From contig PVNU02003892.1 in NCBI GenBank assembly GCA_003013855.2, positions 4,340,001-4,404,000 of the forward strand: DNA of 64,000 nt, read 5' to 3'. Below, piece by piece: positions 33,516-45,966 of this stretch (its first letter is position 1; every line of letters begins with the position of its first letter). The DNA is from Liriodendron chinense (lineage: Eukaryota; Streptophyta; Magnoliopsida; Magnoliales; Magnoliaceae). The translations under genes were made by a program, and so were the position numbers. The notes under the pieces are model-generated. The model did no database searches. It had not been told where the DNA came from and saw nothing but the letters and a program-made list of their open reading frames with translations.

Positions 33516-33919
33516 CGTAGGTGGAAGAGAAATGACTGTATCCATACAGCCATTGCATCTGATCTTTATTTCTCAATATAGACAGCAGCAGATGCATGAA
33601 TACGATGTGTACATCTGTATTGGTCGTTGAAATAAGCCAATAAAAAAAAATGTACATGGATGCTCAAATGGTCGATCTGGACCTTTCATTTCGATGCGAA
33701 AGACGTCCATCAATGCACCTCAGGCCATTAAGAAAGGGAGACTTGGCGCTTGCTGTAATCCTTGGTCAAACAATCAAAAGCTTGTTGACCACAACACAAT
33801 TTTTATTTTACAAATGTATTTTCTATAGATCATTTAACTTAATATTATCTACTACATACTATACTACATACTGTTAACATATAATTAATATGGGTAGACA
33901 AGGTATCCGCAATTGATTT

Positions 33920-34500
33920 ATTTATTTTTTTTAAGAAAAAAAAAAAATAGAATTCAATGAAAGGAGATGGATACAGACTTTAGGGGAGGGGCCCACAAGA
34001 AGAATGAGCCCCCGCCTACTATATACCTCGTACAGAAGAAGAAAAATACAAAAAATAAAGCAACATAGAAACAACAGAAAAGCACGGCAGATTCATCCCT
34101 TCCAATATTTGAGTTTGATTCTAGTTCTAAGGACCCCTAAGCCTGCGGTATCAAGAGAAATAGATGAGCCTGGGAAGATCACTACGGCTTCGGAACAGCA
34201 TGCCCAGGGCTCCTAGACTACCCAATTTTGCTTGCAAAGTTGTCCGCCACAGAGTTCCCTTCTAGCAGAATGTGGGCGAAGTGAAGGTTGGGAGATGACT
34301 GCTTGCTGCGAATGAGGTTAATGCAATACCAAACGGACCAGGGGCAGGGAGCAAAAGGTTGGTTTGGAAATGGCCTCTGCAATTATTTATATTGAAAAAG
34401 CCCAGATTTTCACATATCTTGAGACCGTCCAGCATAGCCTGCACTTCAGCAACAATGTTGGAGATGGGAAATTGAGAGAAGGGAAGCTAGTTGATACTCT
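33920..34500 (-). pseudogene. Minus-strand LINE 3' relic with RNase H-like domain
   Basis: On the minus strand, broken frames read 'NIVAEVQAMLDGLKICENLG', 'WSVWYCINLIRSKQSSPNLH' and 'AHILLEGNSVADNFASKIG'. These are RVT_3 RNase H motifs in order, with a frameshift between the first and second. The 3' side ends in a T/A-rich tail near 33920-33950, as expected for a retroposon copied from this strand. It is unrelated in orientation to the relic at 29120. Confidence 0.65.
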
Positions 34501-35066
34501 GGCTGCGTATGATGCTTGATAAGCAGGCACTTAGAAATGGTAAATGTGGCATATATTAACCCAAATCGGACGGATTAAAGCATGGAACCCATTGTCTTTG
34601 CAGTCCAAAAATCAAACTGGAACTCTGATTCGCGGATACTTGTTTTGAAATACGGTCAATGGTTATTTTTCTTATTCAACCGTCCAATAAATTTCTACCA
34701 ATATTCAATCTAATAGAATGTACAATCGTATGAGCCTAAATACGGGTTCATGGTACATTTGAACTTCCACCCACAATCTGGAAGGTTTAATTTGAATTAG
34801 TTAAGAGCCACGTATGCAATTTCTAAGTGCCTGCGTATCATCCGTCTGCCAGCGTATCAAAGTCTTTCTCTTTTGAGAAATCATCCATTATACCGGTTAA
34901 TTTACGGATTCCACATGCATGTATTAACTAGCAACTTTTCTCTACGTGTGCTAATGTGGCAAACGTGTGGGTAATACACGAGGGGTCCATCATGTGGGCC
35001 TCAATGTAGGTGGGTGGCCCAGAATCAGGCCGTTCCGTCGATTCGGTGGTTCCCTAGCTAGGAAAA

Positions 35067-35695
35067 TGTTGAGTGTGGAGATAAGTCACACCAAGACATG
35101 GTCGGGCGTCCGGATGGTCTGATGACCGGGCGCCCGATATTCATGGGTTTGAGACATCAGTATCTGGACTGTTCTGTGCACTGTCGGGCGCCTGACGGTC
35201 AAAGTGACCGGGTGCCCGATAATGGTCTGTTTTGGCCTGTTTCACACTGGACGTTTTTTATAATGGGCAGGCGCCCGACCCACTGTGATAGAGAGCCCAA
35301 CCGGCCGCGAGCTTAACTGCGGGATTTCCTATTTTGAGTTGTAATTTCGGGTTTCACTATATAAAGGGGTGTAAACCGGGATTAGGCTATGGGATTAGGG
35401 TTTCTATACGTCCAAGGTGAAAAAGAGGCGAGAGGATTAGTTAAAGGGCCATCTCTGTGCAGGGAAGCATAGTAGAAGGTAAGTGTATTGATTATAACTT
35501 CGTTCTTCTTGATAGTGGAGTTTTGCACCGTGGTTTTTTACCCTTGTTTAGGGTTTTTCCACGTAAAATTTGTCTTGTGGATTGTTGGTTTATGTGAATT
35601 CTACTTCTAGTTATTATTTCTTCTTGTTTATTGTTTGTGGGTGAGACCGGAGATTGGATCTCGGTTCATCGGCGTTGTTGGCGTGCTGCGCAACA
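35067..35695 (+). repeat. 5' LTR of the Tnt1-like element
   Basis: It starts TGTTGAGTGTGG and ends GCGCAACA. It contains several 'gggcgcccga' palindromic blocks and the TATA-like 'ctatataaagggg' near 35358-35370. Confidence 0.9.
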
Positions 35696-35697
35696 AC

Positions 35698-35709
35698 TGG
35701 TATCAGAGC
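35698..35709 (+). other. Primer-binding site, tRNA-Met type
   Basis: TGGTATCAGAGC, two bases after the 5' LTR. It is identical to the site of the first copia element. Confidence 0.9.
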
Positions 35710-35734
35710 TATTGGTTTAGTTCAAGTGGGAGCG

Positions 35735-38013
35735 ATGATGGAAGAAGGAAAAACTAGAATTGAGAAGTTTGATGGTTCAAACTTTGCCTTCTGAAAGATG
35801 CAGATGAGGATTATCTGTATCAGAATGACCTCTACATTCCTCTTAGAGGAAAAGAAAAGAAATCAGAGAATATGACAGATGATGAATGGGCTTTAGTGGA
35901 TCGGAAGGCTTTAGGAACGATCCAACTCTCTTTGTCTAAGAGCGTCACCTTCAATATATCCAAAGTAAATATCACAAAAGAATTAATGCAGGCTTTGTGT
36001 TCGCTTCCCCAAGTGTAGGGTTGCGATGTAGTAATAATTTCGGTAAGACCGAGGTCGATCCACAAGAACTTATGTAGGATTTCACAAAAAACTTCCAATA
36101 GTTCTACTGAAGAGCTAGCTAACAGATTTGTAGAAGATTGATGTAGATAGTAACTTTGTATTAAACTGAAGGTAAACAATTAATAAAAGGCACTAAGGGT
36201 TCAAGGATCCACTTGTAACAATCCTTGATGCTCAATTTGCTGTGGTTTCTCAATTTCTCAACTAGAATCAAAATTAAGTTCTATCTAGCTGGATCATAGA
36301 GCAGTTAAACCAAACAATCTGTCATATGTGTGAATCATGTACATGATTCTCTCAATTCAAGTTAGGACGTGAGCACACTCAATTGCATAGGTCAATCCCA
36401 ATTTCAATAGGTTAAGATCACAATCATAATCATCATTAAACTCTGTCACTAAGCATAATTAGATCATGATTTGAACTTGATCCAAATCACATACACAGTC
36501 TCACATACTTCAGAATTCAAGAAAATAGACCTTTGGTAAGAAGCTCCCACATGAAGATGATAGATCTAGAGCGTATTGAATCCAATTCCTCGGATCATAC
36601 AAGTCTAGACTAGCTCAAAACAATTAAGAACTCAAGCAATTCTTCCAAACATTCATGAGCCATCATAAGATTAAGAAAAACTACTTAGAACTTTATTTAA
36701 ACTTCAAACCATTGTTCTTCACTAATAATTCAACTTAAAACCAAATCAAACGAATTGAAAAATCTTAGATTCACTACAAGCTCCACCTCTTAGCCTTAGC
36801 TAAGAGGTTTAGCCGTTCATGATCCAAGGAAACATGAAAATAACTAAACAAAGCATAAAACTAGAAAAATAAACTAGGAGGAGTTGTAGAACTCCGAATC
36901 CGACTTCCGCCGTCTCCCACCATGCTCAATCTGTTCTAGGATGCCCTAGGAACGATCCGTAAGTCCCCTTTTATAGTGGAGAAGCTCTGCTGCGTCGGAA
37001 TCATCTAGAAATTGCGTAAGGTTACGCAATGCACAGAGAATTTCAGAGTCCGAAATTGGAAAGCTTTCTGTTACGCAGAAGACCAGTCACACGACCGGTC
37101 TCAAAAACGCAAAAATTGTCCAGAGACTTTTTCATAAATTCGAACGCAGACTTTTAATTCAAGGATCGGTCTCACGACCGGTCTGAGCAGTGGACGACCG
37201 GTCCTGATAGGTCCAGTGAGATTTGCAGTGTGGCCTCTTCTATTGAGTATTCGGACCGGTCGGACGACCGGTCCTGGGCTATGGACGACCGCTCTTAGTT
37301 GCTTTTTCCTGCCTTCTTTTCTTTCTCCTTTTGCTTCCTTCTTCCATCCTTTGACGCTTGATCTTGTGATCTTCAATGCCCATAATTAGCGTCTTTAAGC
37401 CTTTTATTGATGAATCTTCACTCTCATTCCTATAACCACAAAACCATGCAACAGTTGGGTCTTTAATCATGTATTTCAAGCATAGTTAGTGATAAATTGG
37501 GGTTAGAATATACACATTTAAGAACTCAATACTTTGACTACGATGTATGAGAAACCCTCGGCATCCAATAAGGTTCATCTTATGAAACGGCTATTCAACA
37601 TAAAGATGTCAGATGGTGGGGGTGTAGCTGAACATCTAAACGAGTTCAATACAGTCACGAGCCAATTGGAATCCGTTGGCATCACTTTTGATAATGAGGT
37701 CAGGGCACTATTGATCTTGTCCAGTTTGTCAGACAGTTGGGATGGTTTGATGATTACCGTGAGCAATTCCTCAGGGTCTACGAAGTTAAAATTTGATGAT
37801 GTGGCCAGTCTAATTCTAAGTGAAGAATCTAGAAGGAAGGCATCGGGAGCTTCAGGGGATTTAAGGAATGCTCTAAATGTTGAAGGAAGAGGAAAATCTT
37901 CAAAAGCTAGCAATAAACATGGGTATTCTAAGTCGATGAATAAGTCCAAGGGACCGAAAGACTAGGACGGGTGTTGGCATTGCGAGAAGAATGGTCATAT
38001 GAAGCGTGATTGC
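35735..38013 (+). pseudogene. Tnt1-like gag and zinc knuckle, interrupted
   Basis: An ATG at 35735 opens 'MMEEGKTRIEKFDGSNFAF' and meets a TGA at 35792, where family members have Trp. An indel follows near 35810. The frame is interrupted by the insertion 35998-37531 and resumes as 'TTMYEKPSASNKVHLMKRLF', 'LESVGITFDNEVRALLILSS' (UBN2 gag). A stop lies at about 37963. The knuckle 'CWHCEKNGHMKRDC' near 37976-38017 keeps all CCHC residues. Confidence 0.85.
35998..37531. mobile_element. 1,534-bp insertion in gag, unclassified
   Basis: CTTTG occurs at both edges (35993-35997 and 37532-37536), and gag homology resumes exactly after the second copy. The unit starts TGTTCGCTTCCCC and ends CTCAATA. 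A 5-bp duplication with a TG start suggests an LTR-type unit (solo LTR or TRIM-like), though the CA end is not clean. No internal LTR pair or coding domain is seen. The part at 37090-37290 has repeated 'cgaccggtc' blocks. Confidence 0.7.
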
Positions 38014-38119
38014 AAGGCGCTTAAGAAACAAGAAGGAAGCTTTCAAAGTGGGAAGGATTCAGTGAATCTATCTGAGGAAAGTGACACAGAGGCGTTGATC
38101 TTATCTCTTGATGCACGGA

Positions 38120-38631
38120 ATGAGTCTTAGGTTATAGACTCGGGTGCTTCGTTTCATGCCACTTCGTCAAAAGAAGTTCTTCGTGATTATGTGTCAGGTG
38201 ACTTCGGAAGAGTCTACTTGGGTGATGATGAGCCATACAGTATTGTTGGCAAGGGAGACGTTCATTTAAGTTAGAAAGACGGAACGGTCTTGAAGTTGAA
38301 GGATGTCTGACATGTACCGAGTTTGAGATGGAATTTGATCTCAGTGAGGCAGTTGGCCGATACCGGATATGTGACAATATTCACGAGTGATGCATGGAAA
38401 GTCACAAAAAGTACATTGGTAATATCTCGAGGCAAAAAGGAAGGTACCTTGTACGTGACTTCTGGATCATATAGTTCACTCGCAGTCGCATCAACTGGAG
38501 TGAACAGGCAGTTATGGCATCAGAAGTTAGGACATATGAGTGAGAAGGGGATGAAAGTGCTATTGTCAAAGGGGAAGCTACCAGGGTTAAAGACAATCGA
38601 TTTGGGAATTCTGCGAGGATTGCGTGTATAG
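38120..38631 (+). pseudogene. Tnt1-like protease and pre-integrase region
   Basis: 'VIDSGASFHAT' (protease D-S-G) lies near 38134 after an upstream stop. 'VYLGDDEPYSIVGKGDVHL' meets a TAG near 38273. 'LRWNLISVRQLADTGY' and the pre-integrase 'LWHQKLGHMSEKGM' follow to about 38610, where a frame change separates it from the integrase frame. Confidence 0.82.
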
Positions 38632-39313
38632 CAAGCAGAAGAGAGTAAGCTTCAAAAAGATAGGACGCGCTCCAAAGACACATTTGTTAGAGCTTGTACA
38701 CATTGATGTGTGGGGACCGGCACAGGTATCATCTCTTGGTGGTTCATGTTATTTTGTTTCTTTCATTGATGATACTAGTAGAAAATTGTGGGTTTATTTC
38801 TTAAAGCACAAATCGGATGTGTTTGATGCATTTAAGAAGTGGAAGATTATCGTAGAAAATGAGACAGGTAAAACTGTGAAGTGTCTCAGATCGGATAATG
38901 GAGGAGAGTATTGTGATAAGAGGTTTGAGGAGTATTGTGTAGTTAATGGGATCAAACATCAGAAAACGATTCTAGGGACATCGCAGCAGAACGGTGTGGC
39001 TGAGCGCATTAATAGGACCATCCTTGAGCGTGCTAGGAGCATGAGGCTATATGTAGGGTTGCCCAAGACCTTTTGGGCAGATGCTGTAAATACTGTCATA
39101 TATCTCATAAATAGAAGTCCCTCATCACCATTGGATGGTGGGCTACCAGAAGAAACGTTGACTGAAAAAGAGGTGAACCTTGCACATCTCGGAGTGTTTG
39201 GTTGCACTTCTTATATTCACATTGATGCAGAGCATACAAATAAGCTGGATGCGAAGTCCAAAAGGTGCACGTTTATAGGCTACGGGCAAAATGATTTTGG
39301 TTACCGATTTTGA
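38624..39313 (+). pseudogene. Tnt1-like integrase
   Basis: 229 residues: 'LVHIDVWGPAQVSS' (first Asp), 'CLRSDNGGEYCDKRF' (second Asp) and 'GTSQQNGVAERINRT' (Glu). Then 'FWADAVNTVIYLINRSPSS' and 'SKRCTFIGYG'. The catalytic triad is intact, but a TGA at 39311-39313 and further stops separate it from RT. Confidence 0.88.
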
Positions 39314-39515
39314 GACACAGAACCGAAAAATTAGCAGAAGCAAGGATGTAGTCTTCAATGAAAAAGTGATGCATAAAGACAGTTTGCAGTAAAAGCAGAA
39401 TAAGGCCAATGAGAAAGAATTCGTAGAATTAGAAGAGTTACCAAACACGGGTGTTACAGTGCCACAAGATGAGCATGCACAGGACCATGATGAGGCAAAG
39501 CCGTAGACACCGGTT

Positions 39516-40523
39516 ATGAGGAGGTCTACTCGAGAGAGGAGACCCAAGGTCCGATACTCACTCTCCTTACATTATCTACTGATGACAGATAATGGTGAGC
39601 CAGAGTGCTTTGAAGAGGCGTTACAGTCAGATATGCGGGTTAAATGGGAGCAGGCCATGGATGATGAGATGGACTCTCTTGAGTCTAATCGTACGTGGGA
39701 GTTAGTCACTCTACATAAGGGTAAAAAATCTCTTTATAACAAGTGGGTTTACAGACTGAAGGAGGAGCACGATGGTTCGAAATGGTACAAGGCTAGACTG
39801 GTTGTGAAAGGGTTCCAACAAAAGGTAGGTATCAATTTCATAGAAATATTTTCACATGTGGTAAAGATGTCTACGATTCGCATGGTCTTGAGTATAGTGG
39901 CTATAGAGGACTTAGATCTAGAGCAGCTAGATGTTAAGACAACTTTTCTTCATCGAGACCTTGAAGAAGAAATATACATGCATCAGCCGACAGGATACGT
40001 GGCACCAGGAAAGGAGAATAAGGCGTGTAGACTGAAGAAGAGTTTATATGGCCTGAAGCAGGCCCCGAGGCAATGGTGCAAGAAGTTCGACAGTTTCATG
40101 TCGGGAAACGGGTATAGGAGATGTCATGTAGACCACTGTTGTTACTTAAAGAAGTTTGATACGTTGTACATCATTCTTCATTTGTATGTTGATGATATGC
40201 ATGTGGTCGGATCAAGCATGAAGGACATCTTAGATCTCAAAAGACAACTATCTAAAGAGTTTGTCATGAAGGATTTAGGAGCTATAAAACAAATCATAGG
40301 TATGAGGATAACGCGTGATAGGGAAAACAAGAAGCTAGTTTTGTCACAAGCAAAGTACATAGCCAAGGTACTTGATCGATTCAGCATGGGAGGTACTAAG
40401 CCGGTTAGCACTCCATTAGCCAACCACTTCAAGCTTTCTAAGAAGCAAGGAGCTAAGACGCAAGAGGAATGGGACTACATGGCTAAAGTACCTTATGCGT
40501 CAGCCATAGAGAGCTTCATGTAG
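39516..40523 (+). pseudogene. Tnt1-like reverse transcriptase
   Basis: 335 codons. 'WEQAMDDEMDSLESNRTWEL', 'KARLVVKGFQQKVGINFIE', 'QLDVKTTFLHRDLEEEIYM', 'KKSLYGLKQAPRQW' and YVDD (40185-40196) mark a complete RVT_2 domain. The frame ends in TAG at 40521-40523, four bases before the CACTA insertion. RNase H resumes on the other side in a different frame, so an indel occurred near the insertion point. Confidence 0.9.
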
Positions 40524-40894
40524 CTATCACTACAAGAAAAATGACATTTACCTAGGAAATATTTATCGAGGAAATGAATTTCCTGGGTAATAATACACTT
40601 TTACCAACGAAAGTAGAATTTCCTAGGTAAATATTGCTCTGCTTTTTACCAAGGGAAATTTTCCTTGGTAAAAGTGACAAATATCGACAAAATTCAAATT
40701 TTGTGGGTAAATAGAGGATTATTTCGTGGCTAAAAATATAAAGATTTTTAAATATTTGCTTAATTTTATTAAGGAAAAATTCTCTAAGTAAAAGCTTACA
40801 ATTACATAAGAAATTACTATTTTGTTGGTAATTTCACTTTTACTGATGAATGTTTCCTGGGTAAAAGGTCCCTTATGCTAAGGAAATCATTCAC

Positions 40895-42980
40895 TACAAA
40901 ATCACTAATTAAGAACGGATGGGTCTGGTTTAGAAGTGGATTTCGACCCTCACTGAATTTCACACCGTTTTAAGCTCTTTTAAATGGTTGAAAAACGGAA
41001 TGATTAAACCCTTAATTTATTTCTGCACCCCTTTCGCTCTTTATCCCTCTTGCTGCTCGCCCCAAACCCTCATCCCTCTCACTCTCTCTCATTTTGATTC
41101 GTGAGAGAAACGAGAAAGATTCCTAGGGTTTTGATTCTTTCATTCATTTCAGAAAAAAATGAATTTTCAATTTTGGAGATCTGCCGGATCATCTTCTTCT
41201 TCTTCATGTGATCATGGATTTCTACGGTTAGGGTTTCTAGAAGTCCTGAATTCGAAAGAATCTTCATTTTTCTTTGGATTGCTTGATCAGATTCCGGCAG
41301 CATCATCGAGCAGATGGAGTAATTCTTTGTTTTATTATAAATCTGCAGTTTGCTACTTAGAATCCCATTTTGTTCTTTTCTGATTATTTTATCTTTATTT
41401 GATTAGGGTTTGGAAAATTCGGCTATTTTGAAGTGGATATTTTCTTTTATTTGTGTATTGGTTTTGAATTGGAAGGTGGCACGTTTGGATGGTCTCGGAA
41501 TCTCAATCCGGAATTTATGAGCACTATTGCTCCTAGTAAAGATTTTGAGTTGGAAAGCAGTTTTTTTTTTCCGGATTCGAAAAAAATACGCTGCCCAAGA
41601 TGGAGCTGATTTCTCTGCAGCTAGACATTGCCGTATGGAGCTACTCCTTCAACAATGGTCAGTTCTCTAACAGAAGGATTTATGGTCAGATCGCTAACAG
41701 GAGGATTTAAGACAAGATCATTTCCCCTCTATTTAGGAGCTGAGCCTTTACCTTTCCTTTCCCCTCTATTTATTGCTCACGTATCTGAAACTTTGATGAT
41801 ATATCTTTTGGTTTGTTCTTTGTGATATCCTTTTTGCAGTATTACCACTGTCAATGCATAAAATTGAAGTAAGTCTTAACCAATATTGCTTCAAATTTAG
41901 CATATTGGATTGAGTACTGGTTTTGTGGAAAGCTGGTTAATGCAGAAAACTAGAAATCAGTTTTAACCAAACAGTTTTCCAGTGGAAACCAGAGCAAGAA
42001 CCAGACAGATTGATGCTGGAACATCTTAGAAGCTAAAAACTACCTTTAGATCAACAGATTGATGTGCTTTATTTGTATAAAAGAAATGTAGGCATAGCCA
42101 ATTGATTCTTTTATCGAAATTTGCAGCAGAAACTAATAATCAGGCTACCTGATTGAATTTTAGTGTCAAAATTGTAGCAGAAACTATCTCATATTTGATG
42201 GAAGCAGAAAAAGAAAGATTGTTTGAAGAGGAACAAGTTCCTGAGAGATTGGAACTTGCTCTAATACCAAATTGATGGGAATCTGAACTAATATGAAATT
42301 CTAGGTTCAGTTTCAGATTTCAGATTTCAGAGTGCACAAAATTTTTTGACGGAAATCATTTTTTTTCTGGTATTTTTTAGCCATATGCCACCTTTGAATT
42401 TATGTGACATAATTTCTTTAAATTTAAACTGTCTTTTTGTACTTTGAACATTATTATGTGCATTTTTTGTAATCAAAATTCTCCTAATTGAGTTACCAAT
42501 TGGCTGGCCCCACATTGGTCATTTCCATTTTATTGACTTAAGTTATTACAGTTCAGTTGAGCATCTTTTCCATGCAAATACATGATCAACTTTGTGTGTG
42601 TGGTGGTGTCCATTCCACTTTCTTTCCATGGAAATACATCTAAAAATCAGATGCTTGTAGTTGGGCACGATCTAGATCTTATTCTTCTCAGTAATTCTGG
42701 GTCTATGATGTTTTTTAGCTTATTAAATGTTACAGAACCAAAAACGATTCATGGATTTGTTTTGATAAACAACAGATTTTATTAAAAGAGGGGGACAGTC
42801 CATTAATTTATGGTTTTCTCTTCAAGGTTGTTTCTTAGAATCCATAAGTTTGAAATTTTGAAAGCAATGTGGGGATGCATCTTCTTCTTCTCTTCAAGGC
42901 TGTTTCTTAGAATCTGTAAGTTTGAAACTTTGAAAACAATGTGGTGATGCATCTTTTTCTTCCTTTACGTGCAGGCGTAC
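40895..42980 (+). other. Possible captured 5' gene region inside the CACTA element
   Basis: A CT-rich leader (41070-41095) precedes an ATG at 41159 with a 74-codon frame 'MNFQFWRSAGSSSSSSCDHG'. This resembles a plant 5' leader and first exon, but the protein matches nothing I know. 41400-42980 is AT-rich with no recognisable exon. A pair of similar 60-bp segments lies near 42830 and 42895 ('ttctcttcaagg.tgtttcttagaat'). Confidence 0.3.
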
Positions 42981-43266
42981 ATGTTTATGTGCAGGCTTAC
43001 ATGTTTCAAGGGAACCATTATGTAGTAAGGCAATAAACTCTGAGGTGTTGTATTGTCAAGTTCATTTTTGGTGCCAATACTATTAGGTCAAGCTGAACTA
43101 GTTTTTTGTCTTTGTTTTTATGGAGGATAAGAGCTGAACTAATAATTATGAAGTGTAGCCATTGTCATAATAAACCCATCATACCTCTTTGAGAGTTTAC
43201 AACATTGGATAAAGAATCAGCTCATCTGAAGGTTGGTATTGAATATTTATATCTGCAGTTTAGTAG

Positions 43267-43422
43267 AAGGGTGGAGCCAAAAAGGTGGTCATATAAGCTC
43301 TGTCAGCTGATGCGCCTATGTTTGTTGTGGGAGTAAATGAGAGGATGTACAAGCCAAGCATGAACATTGTTTCTAATGCAAGTTGTACTACCAATTGTCT
43401 TGCCCCTCTTGACAAGGTCCAT
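43267..43422 (+). pseudogene. Cytosolic GAPDH exon fragment, captured
   Basis: The frame reads 'KGGAKKVVI', a stop (TAA near 43282-43293), then 'SADAPMFVVGVNE' and 'NIVSNASCTTNCLAPL'. This is the segment around the catalytic Cys of cytosolic glyceraldehyde-3-phosphate dehydrogenase (GapC type), whose SCTTNC motif is intact. A 'ctgcag' acceptor-like site lies just before it and similarity stops after 'DKVH', near a normal exon boundary. Only about 52 of some 340 residues remain, with a stop, so it is not functional. Confidence 0.85.
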
Positions 43423-44466
43423 TACAATGTAAACATTCAATTGTTCTTTGGTTTCTTAAAGTGTGGGTACCTCTTGCCAAGGCCTTCACTTCATTTGTGA
43501 CCCCTCCATCTCCGGAGTATGGCTGGACTACACAGAAGGTATTCCATCTCATGAACTTCATTCTGAATGGAGGTGATTTGGAGTTTCTTGATTGAGTTTG
43601 GTGGTTGCATGTCTTTCTATTGTTCTTTAATCTGTGTAAGATTACTATTTTTTTTTTTTTTCTAATGTTGTATACTTGATTGGATATGGATCTGTTATGT
43701 CTAATCGCCTATGTATACGATGTGTATATGGAGACATCTTTGATGTGCATGTCGATGCATGATGGCATTCTTTTTCTTAGTCAATGCACTATAAAACACT
43801 TAAGAAATTAATGTTTCCTAACAATATCTTGTATTTAAATGGAATCTAAACTGGTACTTCCTCAACCATACCTGAAAACATTGATTCAATTGATTACCCA
43901 GATCTCAACGAAAGCTCACAACCAGAAGGTAGCCTCTTTCAGATGCACTACTAACCATATGTTTAATGCCCTTTGTGCAGTTTTGTGCTCCATCCTTATG
44001 TCTGATAATTGATGCTTTCTATGAGGTAAGTGATTGGATGCATTTTTTTTTTTTTTTTTTTTTTTTGTAATTCTGACTGGTGGCACAGTACTCTTGATTT
44101 ATCTAATTAACATACCAGAGGTTAGAAGATCACATACCAATTACAAGATCAAATCCCCAAGATTTTATTCACTCTTGCAATTGTTGAAGAAAAATCCAAT
44201 TGCTACCCCTTCTCTGTTTTTTCCCCTTCCCAAATAAGCTTATCAATATGACTTTATTTATTCCCTGCCTTTTTCAATTTCTTGTCATTATGCATTCTGC
44301 AGATTGGGTGCTACATTCATGCTTGTTGAAACTTGGTTTTTGTTCTTTTGAACTCTCATATAGGGATCTGAAATGCGTTCGAGGCGATTCACTAAGAATT
44401 TATCATGTAGCATGACCTTTGCACTACTCTGTAAGAAACCTTCTAACATGTTACATGAAAGAAAAT

Positions 44467-44632
44467 CCATTTCCCATTGAGGATGGAGGCATTGTAGACT
44501 GGACTTACTATAATCTGGATGCAAATTTGCAAGCCTTAGCGTAGATATGTGCAATATGCAATGATGCTGGGATATTTTGCAATGGGGCCCTCTTCCGAGC
44601 TACAGGCTTACCAACTGAGGCTGCTCTGAAGG
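44467..44632 (+). pseudogene. ER-type Ca2+-ATPase (ECA) exon fragment, captured
   Basis: The frame reads 'PIEDGGIVDWTYYNLDANLQ', a TAG, then 'ICAICNDAGIFCNGALFRAT' and 'GLPTEAALK'. This is the nucleotide-binding region of plant P-type IIA (ECA) calcium pumps. It ends AAG|GTTAGC, a plausible splice donor. The fragment lies on the same strand as the GAPDH piece, though the source genes are unrelated. Confidence 0.8.
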
Positions 44633-44755
44633 TTAGCTTTACAGCAATCACTGAAATTGGATATATAGGTTGTCGATGATAATTTAGTAGTGGCTTATGC
44701 ACTGTTGTAAGTAATATTATACTGATTTTTTCATCTGTTTTGTTTGTCTAAAAGG

Positions 44756-44826
44756 ATTTGCAAGTTGATGATTCCTTTGTTACAACAAAAGAAAGTGATG
44801 GAGAAATCCTAGTGTTGACAGAGTAA
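44756..44826 (+). other. Unidentified exon-like segment
   Basis: A TCTAAAAG acceptor-like site is followed by a short frame 'DLQVDDSFVTTKESDGEIL' that stops just after 'LTE'. It looks like a captured exon, but I do not recognise the source. Confidence 0.3.
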
Positions 44827-45261
44827 GATGATAACATGGTCTCAGCTAGGAATTCGTGAAAAACCAATAAGATGATTTTTATAATGTTCTTTATTTGAAA
44901 AATGAGTTGTCAAAGACATTCATTGTCACAAATGACTTCTACATAAACTTCCTTATTAAATTGTTGTGAATGGCTAGATTACTGGTTGAACGACTTGTGG
45001 TGAAAATTGGTTTATTGGGTCATCTCTTGAGTTGGTGCTTTTTATTTTCCGAAGTTTTGTATTGTTTTATTTAAGATATTCTAGAATCATGTCAAAAGAT
45101 GGTAGAGATCTCTACAAGTATTTCAATTTAGTTGTCTGACCTTAGATTAAAAAAACCATTCATTTCTAAACAGTGATCGAAGCTAGAGCCTAGTTTAAAA
45201 TATCAACTGGCTTAGACTGTCACCATAAGAAGAATTTTGTGCTTGTTCTCATGAAGTCCCC

Positions 45262-45675
45262 ATGAGAATTAGTTCTCAGGAGAGCATTTCTCTATGCAAA
45301 CACTTTTTTTATTTTTATTTTTTGGAAGAAAACGTTGAACATATTTCATACAATCATTCAAGACAATTTCACATTTTCCGTTTTCATTCCATATTGGTAG
45401 CCTTGTCAATCACCAAGATTCTGACATTCTTGAACACTGATATTATAGCTGATTATGAAAAAAAAAACTCTAACAATGTTGCAAATATACCAGAAATTAG
45501 CTGTTACATCCGGAGATATGATAAAAGCGCTCAGTGTTTGCGGGTCAGTAATTTGTGGAAATTAATGCGTGAGTTTGGTTGTATGCTTGATCCTATTATA
45601 CTGGAGCAATTTCCATGGCCCAGACCTATTGATGAGACCATGGCCCAGCCTGGTTGTATATGCAATCCCTCTTGA
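45262..45675 (+). other. Unidentified 137-codon open frame in the CACTA element
   Basis: The frame contains 'SCYIRRYDKSAQCLRVSNLW' and 'LMREFGCMLDPIILEQFPWP'. The composition looks like coding sequence in the second half (from about 45440), and this may be another captured exon. I do not recognise the family; the first half is AT-rich and probably intronic. Confidence 0.3.
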
Positions 45676-45966
45676 AGCAAAAAACCATCCAACCTTGCTA
45701 CATAACTACTAAATTGCAGTTTCCCTGTGCACCTATTCCTAAGTACCTTGTTTGCGAAGGGAACACTCATCAAAATCAAGCTTCCAAAACCTGATGAACA
45801 AAAACCTAAGCATTCTACCAGTTCTTTCTTTCTTTATTTTGGTATTTCAATGAAAAGCACTTGGTTGCTCTTCAATTTCTGTTCAAGTATTTCTACTTTC
45901 ATATTTCTACATGAACATTTTGATTTTAATCAGTATTTCTATTACTTCTTACTGTTATGTTAATAG

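Noticed and set aside
40891..40905. CACTACAAAATCAC inside the CACTA element as a second nested CACTA start
   Set aside because: No matching right end or target duplication was found; it may be a chance or subterminal occurrence.
43267..43422. Functional GAPDH gene
   Set aside because: Only about 52 residues with an in-frame stop remain, inside a transposon.
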